A model generated the notes under the pieces. It had not been told where the DNA came from. It worked only from the letters and a program-made list of their open reading frames with translations, and ran no database searches. Below, one piece after another: positions 26,676-37,100 of a DNA stretch of 64,000 nucleotides; position 1 is the first letter of the stretch, and each line of letters begins with the position of its first letter. The DNA comes from Maratus speciosus (Eukaryota > Arthropoda > Arachnida > Araneae > Salticidae): assembly GCA_963932465.1 (NCBI GenBank), contig OZ010793.1, forward strand, positions 256,381,333-256,445,332, given 5' to 3'. Made by a program: the position numbers and the translations under genes.

Positions 26676-28063
26676 CGCATTGTGCCAGGTTTTATGCTTT
26701 ACCTAAGGTCCATAAACCTGACATTCCTTTTAGACCTATTGTCTCTAGTATCAGTACAGCTTCTTATAAGCTTGCCAAATATTTAGTTTCTGTTTTTTCC
26801 CCACTTTTGAGCAGTAACTGTTTCACTGTTAAGAATTCTTTTGATTTTGTTAAAAAACTTCATAATTTTAAGCCGCAGGGTCACATGATGGTTTCTTTTG
26901 ATGTTAAATCATTATTTACAAACGTTCCGGTTGAGGGGGCTTTAGATTGCCTCAAGAAAAGGCTTTGTGAATTCCATTTCTCTTATTTTGAAATCAAGGA
27001 ACTTATACTTCTCACTCGCGCTTGCTTGTCGCAAAATACTTTTGTTTTCAATGGTAATTTCTTCCATATGATTGACGGTTTGGCTATGGGTAATCCTCTT
27101 AGTCCAATTTTATGCGATATTTATATGCACTATTTTGAGGTCAAGCTTTTTGAAATCTTAAAATTTCCGTTCTATGTTCGTTATGTTGATGATGTTTATG
27201 CCCTGATTGAAATAAATTCGGATATTAATCATATTCTCTCTATTATGAATTCCATTGATCCCTGCATTCAATTTACCTCTGAAATTGAGACCAATAACTT
27301 TCTTTCTTTCCTGGATGTCCTTGTTATTTGTTGTGAAAATGGCTTTCAGACTACCGTCTTTCGTAAACCTTTTGCTGTCAGTCTCCCACCTCACAGGTAT
27401 TCTTTTCATCCCCCTAACCAGAAATTCGCTGCTTTCAATACTTTTGTTTTTCGGGCTACTAATATTTGTTCCACTCCTCAGTTACTTAGTGCTGAACTTA
27501 ATTACCTCAAAGCTATTGCTGTTGATCGTGGTTATTCCTCTAATATTATCGATTCTATTTATAAGAAATTGACGAAATCCGACCATTCTGAAAAGCATTC
27601 TAATTCCAATTCTAATACTTCAGTTGTATTACCATTTTTTCCTAAAATCAGTCAGCAAGTTGCTAAAATCCTAAGAAGGTTTGATTTTAAAGTTATTTTT
27701 TCTCCTGTTAATAAAATCCCTTTTTCAAATCTCAAACACCCCGTTGATCGCCTAGATAATTGGGGCATTTACCAGATCTCTTGTCAGTGTGGTCTTTCTT
27801 ATATTGGTGCTCTTAGATTTCGTTTAAAAGAGCATGAAGGTTATGTTAAAAATCAGGAGCTCAAACATTCTTCTATTGCTCAACATTCTTGGTCTTCTCA
27901 ACATAGGTTCGATTTTTCCTCAGCCATCATTATCCAAAAATGTTCTTCTAACCTTGATCTTGATTTTTGGGAAGCTTACCATATCATTAAAAATTCTCAC
28001 TCTTTAGTCAATGACATATCTAGTACTCCAGATTTTCCAAGTATTTGGAAAGCGTTAATTTAA
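26396..28063 (+). pseudogene. Penelope-like element RT + GIY-YIG ORF, 5'-truncated but open
   Basis: An open frame of about 555 codons ends at TAA 28061-28063. Residues are counted here from a TTG at 26447. LIITKADKGG (8-17) is the Penelope N-terminal RT motif and FRPIVSS (95-101) comes next. FDVKSLFTNVP (151-161) holds the first catalytic Asp. GLAMGNPLSP (211-220) and RYVDDVY (245-251) carry the catalytic Asp pair, and FLDVLV (288-293) follows. The endonuclease has GIYQISC (440-446), YIG (452-454), Arg457 or Arg459, and Glu509 in FWEAYHI. Penelope-like elements pair this RT with a GIY-YIG nuclease for target-primed insertion (family knowledge). There is no upstream start and the N-terminal third is missing, so this copy is 5'-truncated although the retained frame has no stop. 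That suggests a young insertion. Confidence 0.92.
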
Positions 28064-28182
28064 TTCCCCTTTTTTGGTTTCTTTTCTCTACTTCTCCGGT
28101 AGATGTCGCTACTTGTCCACCCAGTCGTTTCCACTGCTTCTCTCTCATTGGTTGTTTCGGCGCCTACACCACCCGCATAGGG

Positions 28183-28190
28183 TATAAAAG
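28183..28190 (+). promoter_or_regulatory. TATA box in Penelope 3' region, right end
   Basis: TATAAAAG lies about 35 bp after ATTGG (28147-28151) and about 65 bp before the hammerhead-like motif. It points outward, toward higher coordinates. In tandem Penelope arrangements such a downstream region serves as the promoter of the next copy (family knowledge). Here nothing of the family follows. Confidence 0.5.
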
Positions 28191-28244
28191 CCAGCGCGTC
28201 TCTGTCTATGATTTTGCTCAGCCTTGCTTTTTCTAGCACGCTGT

Positions 28245-28302
28245 TCCTTTTGCACTGAAGAAGAATCTCGCTAGTAGATTCGAAACAGCTGTTTGCTGCT
28301 TT
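28245..28302 (+). ncRNA. Hammerhead-ribozyme-like motif, right end
   Basis: CTGAAGA (28255-28261) fits the CUGANGA core. One extra A follows, then GAATCT (28263-28268) pairs with AGATTC (28276-28281) as stem II around loop CGCTAGT. GAAA (28282-28285) follows, and then the perfect palindrome ACAGCTGT (28285-28292) as a loop-less stem III. The GCA before the core pairs with TGC at 28294-28296 as the start of stem I. Predicted cleavage would fall after T28293. The very short stem III is typical of minimal hammerheads in Penelope-like elements, which are thought to work as dimers. The extra A after the core is a deviation I cannot judge without folding. Confidence 0.65.
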
Positions 28303-28814
28303 TCATATATTATTTGTGCATTTTAAACGTTGGTTTTTCTGCTTTTTCATTATTATTATTATACAGCTAAAAAAAGAAAAATACACACAAAAAGAATTTT
28401 AAGGTACAGACATACCTCATGCAGTATTCAAGATTAAAAACGTTGTCATATTAGGGTCTGTATAGTTATAAGATGGCCAGAAGTAATTTTATCTTTTTGC
28501 TCTTAATGTAAATCAAACATTCTTAATTTAATGCTAAATTTTAAGATCTTAATTTTTTATGTTATTCAAGCTTTAATGTTATCACACATTCAACGTTGCA
28601 TTAAAATGATTTTATCATTAATAAACAGTATATTACCAACCAACTGATAATACAAAATTCATTATATTCAGTATAATTTTAGCTAAGAAATGCAAGATGA
28701 TAAATTAAAAAGCTTTAATACTTCAAATAACAATAATAATAACATAGGAATAATTTTTAAAAAAAAGCTTTAAAACAAAGTCTGTAATGGTAGAGAGTTA
28801 GGAGTGCTACATAT

Positions 28815-29953
28815 TAGGGATGCAACGGATATTCAGTATACGGACTATTTGGCTTAAAAGCCGAATATTTGGCTTGGCCGAATAATACAGTATGCAGCCG
28901 AATAGCTCAGCTAAATACTAAAACAAAATCATTTATATTTACAATAAACAGTATCAATTGATATATTTTAAATAATGTACCTATAGGTTTATATTTATGT
29001 GTTACACATTAAGGAAAGGAAATTTAAATGTTTATTAAATTTATAATACGATTTTATTTCAAATATTAAATATAAATTTAATAATTATTTGAATTTTCTT
29101 AACATGCAATATATGAAAAATAATATTATTTAAAAACTTAAAGTAAATTTAATTATTTGAATTTTATATATATTATAAAAATGATTTAATCATGCTTAAG
29201 TATTACACATTCAATAGAATCTGCTTTCCACCAGTTTAGTGAACATTCATTTCTATCTAAGAGTGATTTATCAAAATAACTATTGCTCATCATTTGTAAG
29301 GGCTAGAATTTGTTAACTGTTTTGTTTCTGTTAGTCGTTGAAATCTGCATGAAGCAATCCTTAAAAAGTGGTCTTTGACTCGTTATGAACATCTTTCCTT
29401 GTTTCTGCCACATCTGCATTTATTACAGTTTCAGGAATCTCATTGTTTGAAATAGTAGTCATAAGTAGAATCTGTCGAGATTTTAACTTGAGATTATTTT
29501 CTCCAGCTTTACATATAAAAAAAAAAAATGATAGTCTTTATCTTGGGTATAGGAAAGTTGAAATGCAAAAATGTCCTTATCATGAATATGTATATGGGCC
29601 AGGCAATCTTTAAATGCTCCAACACCAAATAATTCATTCCCTTCTCCAGGCTTTGACGAATAAAGTTTCCACCATTGGAATAACTTCCAAAATAACTGAT
29701 GCTGTTGAACTTTTTTACTGTAACTTGTTCAAAAGGTTTCAATAAACGTAAACATTTCTCCAATAGCACACATTGATTTGAATTAAAACTAATTTAAACT
29801 TTGTTTTTAATTATCTTTAAGGCTGAATATGTTTAATGAAAATTATATAAAGATATCGATATATATTAATTTGGTTTAAATCAGAATTTATGAATTAATA
29901 TTCGGAGGTCGAATATTCGGTATTCAGCCAAACCATTATTCGTTGCATCACTA
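28815..29953. mobile_element. hAT element with TAGGGATGCAACG ends
   Basis: It starts TAGGGATGCAACG, ends CGTTGCATCACTA, and is flanked by the perfect 8-bp duplication CTACATAT at 28807-28814 and 29954-29961. Subterminal CCGAATATT/AATATTCGG words are repeated at both ends. Minus-strand fragments near 29509-29769 (LLEKCLRLLKPFEQVT) resemble a piece of a hAT transposase core, but frames are broken. 1,139 bp, non-autonomous. Confidence 0.9.
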
Positions 29954-30040
29954 CTACATATACAAGTATAGTAAAAAATAAAGTATATATTTATAAAGGA
30001 AAACAAACATATTGAAATACAAAGTAATTTACACACTTAC

Positions 30041-30085
30041 TTCTAGATCAAATTCTGTAGCATAGGCATCACAGCGACCTTGTCT
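30041..30085 (-). CDS. RUVBL1: RUVBL1 (Pontin) 45-bp micro-exon
   Basis: This 15-codon exon encodes RQGRCDAYATEFDLE, which matches the RQGRCDTYATEFDLE stretch of vertebrate RUVBL1 (about residues 202-216) in insert domain II. The acceptor is AG at 30087-30086 and the donor GT at 30040-30039. Both borders are between codons (phase 0), consistent with the neighbouring exons ending GAVK and beginning AEEYVP. It is too short to be picked up by ORF length. Confidence 0.95.
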
Positions 30086-30309
30086 CTAGAAAAATTTGCG
30101 AATATATATTACATTTATGGTGAAACAACATAAAAGTAACATCACTAGACACATAGGTTAAAAAAAGTTTCATTTCAATATTTGTTTAATTTCTTGTAGA
30201 CCAGGTAAGAAAAAAAAAATCCCTTTTTTTAAAGCTTAACCTAGGTGGGTTTCTTACATTATCAAAATAATTTTATTACTAAATCTATAATAATATACAT
30301 TAGTAATAC

Positions 30310-30733
30310 TTAGGGCAGGTCTAAAAAAAAATATTTTCCTCACTCAACAATGCGAAACTTTCTGGCACATTTACAGACTCATTTTTAACCACAAAAGCAT
30401 GGCATTTTCAGGCCTAACTATTAAAGTTATTTGAGACCAGATGGTGTTTTCCATTTTTTGATAAATTAATTACTTATCGAGTTATAAGTTATTGTTGTCA
30501 AATGACAACAGGTTTTTCTCCTTTCCTGTGTTGTCATGTCCAGAAATTCAGTTCAAAACATTAACTTTGAGAGTATTTTCTGAAAGATCTTATGCCCTTA
30601 CCAGAAAAAAGGAAAACACCATTCGAATATAGCTTCTGAATAAGAACACCTGCCAATTTCATGTGTTTCCAAGCAAAAATAAATTCAGAAATGTGTCAGA
30701 AAGTAGCTCCTTTAGATTTGAGAACAGCTTTAA
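30310..30733. repeat. Diverged copy of the 23625-24042 MITE
   Basis: It shares GTGTTTTCCATTTTTTGATA, TGAAAGATCTTATGC-like words and the right end TTGAGAACAGC with TTAA following (30731-30734). The left end is eroded. The rest of the 30086-34997 intron left of 31700 is AT-rich and shows no gene. Confidence 0.75.
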
Positions 30734-31761
30734 TATAAATATTGAAATTTATTTAAAGGACAAATTGACAAGGGAAAGGCTTCATAAATCTTATAATTTA
30801 ATTTACAGTAGACATCTTCAAATCTCTAACCCTAAAATCTGCAAACGCCTACAATCCGCACATCATTGCAGACACAAACAAAGAAATTTTCATTTAAAAT
30901 GTAGGAGAAAACTTCAAGACTTTTTAATTTTTATATCATTTTGTACACATTTTAATAAATATGTAATTCTGGCTAATAAGACTGAAACTTCAAGCTTTAT
31001 CATGAATTAAGTATAAACTTATTTCGGGAAAAAATTAAAATTGCGCTGATATCAGAGGTGATCACGATGCAGTAATCTTTTTTTTTTAAATTAAAACATG
31101 AAATAAAACTTCATTGTTTTATGATTTCAACATAAATTATTAGTGTACTTTTTATGAAGCGAGTTTTATTGAATTGAAAAAAAAAAATGTATCTCATCAT
31201 TATTATACATATTTAAATATGCATTATTATTTACTTGATCTCTACATTTAATATTTTAATCATTTATTAAATTTTCGTAATTTTAATATTTTACTATATT
31301 GTAAGCATTCATTATAATTTCGAATGCATTATTACATTCAAACTACTGTTTAAGAAATGCAAACAAAGCAGTGACCAGAAATCCAGAAAATTCTAAAATC
31401 CGCACAACCTCTGGTCCCAAACTATGCAGATTTGAAGGAGTCTACGGTACATAAATTTTTAACAAGAAATCAGCAAAAATAAGAAATATAACAAATGACT
31501 TATGTTTGACTCTAACATACTCTCTTAAAATTTCAATTTACGTTAATTCGACAATATCATAATGAGAAGTTAATCTTTGACACTTAAACTATTTAATGGG
31601 TCTAGATTACATATTAAAGTTAAAATATAAGATAATGTACACTATATATTGGATAAAAAACATCAAGGGCTTTTTGTCAAATATAATAATCTTTTTAGAG
31701 CATCTTTGGAGAGCCGTCTGTCCAGGCTAAAATTGTCACCAGCTGTTAGTCTAGACCTTAA

Positions 31762-33254
31762 CATGGCTGTTTGTAACACTTGATAAAATCCCCTGAAAAA
31801 AAAAAAGGCTGAACTTTCATGGAGTCACGGAACCGCGACCTTTTGACCTTTCTTCCGCAACCTTTTGACGAAATTCCAGTTTCTTCCACGATCTTTTGAC
31901 GAATTTCCCATTTTTTCCGCAATCTTTAGACGAAATTCGCGCTTTTTCGGCGATCTTTTGACGAAATTCGCGTTCTTTCGGAGATCTTTTGACGAAATTC
32001 CCTTTTTTTCGGCAATATTTTGACGAAAATCCAGTTTTTTCGGCGATCTTTGACAAAATTACCATTTCTTCGGCGACTTTTTGACGAAATTCCTGTTTTT
32101 TTTCAGCAATCTTTTGACAAAATTTCCGTTTTTTTCGGCAATCTTTTGACAAAATTCCCGTTTTTTCCGCGATTATTTTACAAAATTTGAGTTTGTTCCG
32201 CGATCATTTGACAAACTTTAGTTTTTTCTGTGATCCTTTGACAAAATTTGCGCTTTTTCCGCGATTTGATGGAATTCCCGTATTTTCTGCGAACTTTTGA
32301 CGAAATGCATGTTTTTTCTGCGATCTTTTGATGCAAATCGGGGTTTTGTCGGCGATCCTTTGACGCAAATCGGATTTCTTCCACGATCTTTTAACGAAAT
32401 TCCAATTTCTTTCGCGATCTTTTGACAAAATTCCCGTTGTTTCTGCGATCTTTTTTTAGAATAGGCGTTTATTCCGACTTCTTTTATGAAATTTGCGTTT
32501 TTTTGCGGTCTTTTGACAGAATTTGCGATTGCTTGACAAATTTCGCATTTTTTCCCGGATCCTTTGACAGAATTTGAGTTTTTCCACGATCCTTTGACAG
32601 AAATGTTTTTTACGCGATTCTTTCACATAGAATTCATTTTTTTTTTCGATCTTTTGTCGAAATTATAGTGTTTCCGCGATCCTTTGACAGAATTCGCGTG
32701 TTTTCTTGATTCTTTGCCGAAATTAGTTTCTTTTTCGCGATCTTTTGACAAAATTCAGAGTTTTTTCGTGACCCTTAGACTAAATCCGCGTTTTTTCGCG
32801 ATATTTCGACGGAATTTGTGTTTTTTCCCACGATCCTTTGACAAAAGTTGTCATTTTTCCGCAACCCTTTGACGAAATCAGCGTTTTTTCGCGATTCTGT
32901 GATGAAATTTGCGGGGTTTTTCCGCGATCCTTTGACAAAATTGCATTTTTTCCACAATCCTTTGACAAAATTGTGTTTCTTCTGCGATATTGGCTATTTT
33001 TTTCTGCGAATGATTGACGGAATCGTTTTTTCGGCGATCACTTGTCGAACTTTGTGATATTTTACGTCCGAATTTTCGGACTGACGACCGATTTTTTTTA
33101 AATATTGGAACAAATCCTCAATGCGAGAAACGGTAAAAAAAAAAACGGAAAATCGCGGAAGAATCTCATGCCTGTGTAACTCCGGAATTTCCGGGTCAAG
33201 TTTTATCAAATCCCCGGAATTCCGGAGATTCCCCGGAACACAAACAGGCATGCC
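31762..33254. mobile_element. TTAA-flanked element carrying minisatellite array 2
   Basis: TTAA at 31758-31761 and 33255-33258 flanks imperfect inverted ends (CATGGCTGTTTGT at the left; GGCATGCCTGTTTGT when the right end is read inverted). GATAAAA words follow on both sides. The interior is almost wholly array 2. A piggyBac-type mechanism is inferred from the TTAA. Confidence 0.65.
31836..33050 (+). repeat. Minisatellite array 2
   Basis: About 37 diverged units of the form TTTGACGAAATTCGCGTTTT plus TTCCGCGATCC, with a period near 32-33 bp. It is preceded by GGCTGAACTTTCATGG (31809), also seen before array 4. It is followed by GTCCGAATTTTCGGAC and a TCCGGAATTTCCGG region shared with array 1. 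Confidence 0.93.
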
Positions 33255-33459
33255 TTAATCCAATTGAAAATCTGCAGAATCAACTAAACAAACTTATTAG
33301 TCAAAAGCAACAAGATCAAATGGATTGAAGCAATAAATTAATCTTGGTTTCATATCTTAAAAGCTTTAAAACTAAAGATCTTGGTTCACTCCATGGTAAA
33401 CCATTTTAAGGCTGCAATTAATGATAAAAGTTACTCAACTAAGTATTAACTATAGTGTT

Positions 33460-33915
33460 GACTCTAGAACAAAAGGGCTGCCGGGAAGAAATTTAATAAA
33501 AAAATGGCATATTGTTCTCAAAAAGGGCATATTGTTCTTAAAAGGGGCACTCTTGTGTCTTGTTCAAAAAACATATTTTCAACTAGTTTGTTATGAGTTT
33601 CCTTTTATCAGTATCATTTTATGATATTTTTTTGAACGACTGACGAATTTTTTGTCATATTCCCACAAACAATCGACAATTTTTTCCTGTAACCGATCAA
33701 CAAATTTCACATACCTTGGTCAATCGATGAATTTCACTACTTTTTTCTTTTTCTTACTGCCGATTGACTTATTTCGTGAAGAAATTAACCGAAAGGGTGC
33801 AACAAAAGAGAGCAGTAAACACTACCAGGCGCATAGTGTAGTTTGAAAAGGGCTGCTGGCTGTATAATGTAGTTTGAAAAAGGCTGTTGGGCACTGCGCC
33901 CTGCCAAATTGGCCT
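33460..33915 (+). repeat. Degenerate relative of the minisatellite with flanks
   Basis: Loose units such as GACTGACGAATTTTTTGTC and GATCAACAAATTTCAC occupy 33630-33790. They sit between GGGCTGCCGGGAAG-like and GGGCTGCTGGCTG-like blocks. Probably a decayed sixth array. From 33920 to 34990 I see only AT-rich unassigned sequence. Confidence 0.45.
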
Positions 33916-34997
33916 ACCACCACCATCCACACTAAACTAACATGATGAGAACTTTTGTATAGCTAATTTTATTTACATGTTATTTTCTTTTTAATAATTG
34001 TTATTAAATTGCAAAAATTCTTAGGAAATTATTGGAAAACATTCTTTATAAATTATCTTTCAGATAATATACAAAGATAGTGATTTTACTCTAAAAGAAA
34101 ATGCTATGAGCAATCCAACTTTAGAAAAAAAAGTTTCTTTAAAAAATTTCCATAATTTTGGGCACTATTGTACACATATTAATTAAAAAAATTATTGACT
34201 TGCAAGACACTGAAATAGGTGATAATAGTTTAATACAAGAATTTTATGTATTTTTCCCCGTATAGCCTTGGCCTTAAAAAAACTTGGCACAATTTAGGCA
34301 TTGGAAAATGAGATTTGTTGCCAAATGATATACACAGCTATGAAAACAAACCTAATGAACTTTTATGCTTGTTTATACATGGATAATTTTATTGATTTTT
34401 ATACACAATTTACCTCTATTCGTGTATAAAAATAGTTAAATGACTTGTTTATATAAAATAAATTGTATTAATATTGGAAAAATTGCTTATGTAAAACAGT
34501 GAATAAGTTGACAAAATTATGCATGAAAAATTTCCTTCTCTCACCAAGCCCATTTTCTCTATCTCGTCAAGGCCCTTATACTAGAAATACCAAAATTTGA
34601 TTACATACATTAGGAAAAATTACCACCTCACAGTTCATACTGGTGCAAATAAATATATTGTGAAAATATGCATTCAAAGATCAAAAGGAGCATTCTCATA
34701 AAAAGAAAAAAAAATCAAAATCTATCTTATTTGAACTCCAGTTTTATATTAAAAGAAAATGAGATAAACAGTCAGCATCTTAAAATGACATTAAAAATAA
34801 TTTCTGTAAAAATAAAAACATATAACAGCTAAATTTAAATAACACACAGCTACTGCTATAAAAATATTGCAAAGAAAGTAAATAGCAGTTAAATTAGTTG
34901 ATTTCTAAATAATTTCAAAATCTTGTAAGTAGAAAAAATGGATAAATTAATGCAAATTTACATTTCAGCTACATAAAGCAAAAACATCATGACTTAC

Positions 34998-35155
34998 TTT
35001 TACAGCCCCACTATTAGCTTCAATATATATAACATCCCCAACTGCTACTTTTTCCTTCTGAATGCTTTCAAATATTGTAGGATCCAATTTTAATTTTTTG
35101 GCTCCTTTAGCAGTTTTGAGCCCTACAACAACATGAGTAGTTGTTTTCCCATAAC
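34998..35155 (-). CDS. RUVBL1: RUVBL1 (Pontin) exon: insert domain II
   Basis: A 158-bp exon encoding [40 protein letters not shown] and [12 protein letters not shown] (about residues 150-201). This is the OB-fold-containing insert domain II that binds nucleic acid and mediates contacts in the RUVBL1/2 dodecamer (family knowledge). The acceptor is AG at 35157-35156, with two bases completing the Gly codon started in the exon at 41327-41410. The donor is GT at 34997-34996. Conservation is very high and the frame is clean. Confidence 0.97.
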
Positions 35156-35208
35156 CTAAAGAAAGAAAACAAAAATCACATTAAAATAATAACAGATTTT
35201 CTTGACAC

Positions 35209-36141
35209 GAGGGATGTTCAATAAAGAATAAACATAAATTTTTTATTGGCATACTTTATTGCATGCAAATTTATTTTTATGTCCCATTCTTAGCTTAATG
35301 TGTAATGAATACATGGTAATTCTTTTGTTCATTTATTTCCAGTAGTTCATCAGTGGCACCCATGAAAGTTCCGATACTTACAGAATCACCTACAGGAACG
35401 CTGGAGGCAATATGTAATGAACAAGTATGCTCTTGCCTGCTGGAAATTCTGCTTTTGCAAGAAAAAATTGTCAGTAGAAGAGTATGCTACATAGGAGACT
35501 TACAGAGAGTAGCAAAGTTAGATGATGCTTTGAGATGTTCAAGAAAGAGAAAGACAATCATCTTCAAAGGAAGATGGACCCGGTGTCTCTGTAACTGAGC
35601 TTATAGAAGCAAGCAACATAATATCGTTGCTATTATTATCAGAGAAGATCATTAGATATGAGAAATGTTAAAAATATTGCAGTTGCAATGGTGTGCCACC
35701 CACACATTGGTAACAGAAAACTGAACATAAGATATGTTTGTGCGTCTTGAATTCAATCACTCCTCAAGTCCGAACAGCAAGTCTTTGTGTGAAGGTTGTT
35801 CGAAATTAAAGGTGATGTTACATGAACATGAGATGAATCCCCTAATGTAATAATACACTTCGACTGACGATTTATTCAGGAAGAAGCAAAATTTCCAGCA
35901 GGCAAGAGCATACTTGCTTATTCAGGGTTCACACTCTATTTGAATAACAAAATTCCCTGACTTTTCCAGGTTTTTCCAGATTATATTTCCTACAATTAAC
36001 TGACCACAATTCACGACATTTTTAGAAATACGAATTACAATTCTAGATCTTAATGATTAAACTTATACAGCAAAACATAATACATTGATACATTAATAAA
36101 ATGTAAACTAACCTCTGAAAATAAAAATAACCTATTAACGA

Positions 36142-36190
<49 letters not shown>

Positions 36191-36948
36191 CTAAAATGCA
36201 ACTCAGATAGATTCAAAGTAACTTATTTATAAAATTGAATTTGCACATATTAAACATTCAATTTTTCAGAAGCAGTTTGTTGTGTAAATTTAATTTTTTT
36301 GTCTTTTAATATTTTAATGTTAGCTACAGTTTTTCTTTTTTCTGTTTCTTTTTTGCTTGCTTCATAATTTTCTTTCTTTTTCTTATTTAAATATTCATGC
36401 TATCTTATCCTATTTAACACAGCTCAACATTTCCTTCACAGAAGTACCACCTATTTGGCGACAAATTTGTATAGTTGAAATATGTTAAAAATGTAAATTT
36501 AGAGAAAATTTTACTTGCAACTGAAAAATTGGAATTTTCTTTTGGTCCGTCTGCACTCGGAACTTGGGAGAATCTTGACACATGATAGCACATAAAATAA
36601 TAATAATAATAAAAATTCCCTGACTTTTCCAGGTTTTAGAAAAAAAATAATTTTCCCTGACTTTCCATGAATTTTTGAGCACTTGTCCTTTACCCTGACA
36701 ATGCCCTGTTTTCCAGTGGCATAGGAACCCTGTCATTGTGTGTTGCCTCCATCGTTCACGTAAGCGATACTGAAAGAAAGTACCTGAACTTTCATGGCTG
36801 CCACTGAAGTATTAATAGAAATAAATGAACAAAAAAATTACCACATATTCATTACACATTAAACTAACAATGGAACATAAAAGTAAATTTGTATGCAATA
36901 AAGTATGCTAATAAAAAGATGATGATTATTCTTAACTGAACAGCCCTC
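35209..36948. mobile_element. Mariner-like element with ~170-bp inverted ends
   Basis: The left end GAGGGATGTTCAATAAAGAA and the right end (inverted) GAGGGCTGTTCAGTTAAGAA are alignable for about 170 bp inward, through CATACTTTATTGCATGCAAA and TTGTTCATTTATTTC. Remnant frames near 35480-35700 (VTELIEA...LLLSEKIIRYEKC) weakly resemble the N-terminal part of a mariner transposase. No clear TA duplication was seen. Confidence 0.65.
35923..36732. mobile_element. Nested element with CAGGGTTC...GGAACCCTG ends
   Basis: This is a hAT-like terminus pair inside the mariner-like element. Both ends contain AATTCCCTGACTTTTCCAGG words, and a relative with CCCTGATTTTTTCAGG words lies near 19985-20045. An A-run of about 43 bases sits at 36146-36188. 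No matching 8-bp duplication was found, so the boundary call is tentative. Confidence 0.5.
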
Positions 36949-37021
36949 ATACTTTCTGGCATTAAATCTGGTCAAATGAAAACTAAAGTAGAAATGGAAA
37001 ACATATTTCAGGCATAAAAAC

Positions 37022-37100
37022 TAGGGATGTAACAAAATGTAATTATTTCTAAATAACTGAATACCAAATATTCAGCTAAATTTTAAGTCTAATACTAAAT
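37022..37100 (+). repeat. hAT-like terminal fragment (TAGGGATGTAAC)
   Basis: TAGGGATGTAACAAAATG and the following CTGAATACCAAATATTCAGC resemble the ends of the hAT at 28815-29953. No opposite end was found. The remaining 37100-39400 is AT-rich with no gene seen. Confidence 0.4.

Larger units (their letters stand above)
26676..28341 (+). mobile_element. Penelope-like element, direct copy (right arm)
   Basis: The right arm of the head-to-head inverted duplication pairs base for base with 24727-26392 (position r pairs with 53068 minus r). It includes the ORF 3' part, the stop, and a roughly 280-bp 3' region with an ATTGG, a TATAAAAG and a hammerhead-like motif. A short ATT-triplet tract follows at 28343-28361. 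Confidence 0.93.
22531..30040 (-). other. RUVBL1: RUVBL1 intron of about 7.5 kb holding the Penelope pair and a hAT
   Basis: It contains a T-run (22728-22750), a TTAA-type MITE (23625-24042), a small pogo-like MITE (24058-24218), the Penelope inverted duplication (24727-28341) and a hAT element (28815-29953). The stretches 22760-23600 and 28345-28810 show no gene. Part of the first has GAAGGGTCC/TTTTGTGAA words resembling the subterminal repeats at 61733-61924. Confidence 0.85.

Noticed and set aside
25496..27572. Secondary frames of 83-105 residues over the Penelope arms
   Set aside because: They are shadows of the reverse-transcriptase frame and appear in both arms only because the arms are duplicates.
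30663..31010. 115-residue plus-strand frame
   Set aside because: It starts inside a MITE relative and runs into AT-rich sequence. It has no recognisable domain or supported splice signals.
31817..32968. Lys-rich repetitive frames (KNANFVK-type) on the minus strand, also at 43541-44162, 48675-49010 and 51048-51290
   Set aside because: They are translations of minisatellite arrays 2-5, changing frame wherever the unit length shifts.
36146..36188. 43-base A-run as a retrotransposon poly(A) tail
   Set aside because: No LINE- or SINE-like sequence precedes it on the right strand, and it lies inside a DNA-transposon-like block. Simple-repeat expansion is likelier.
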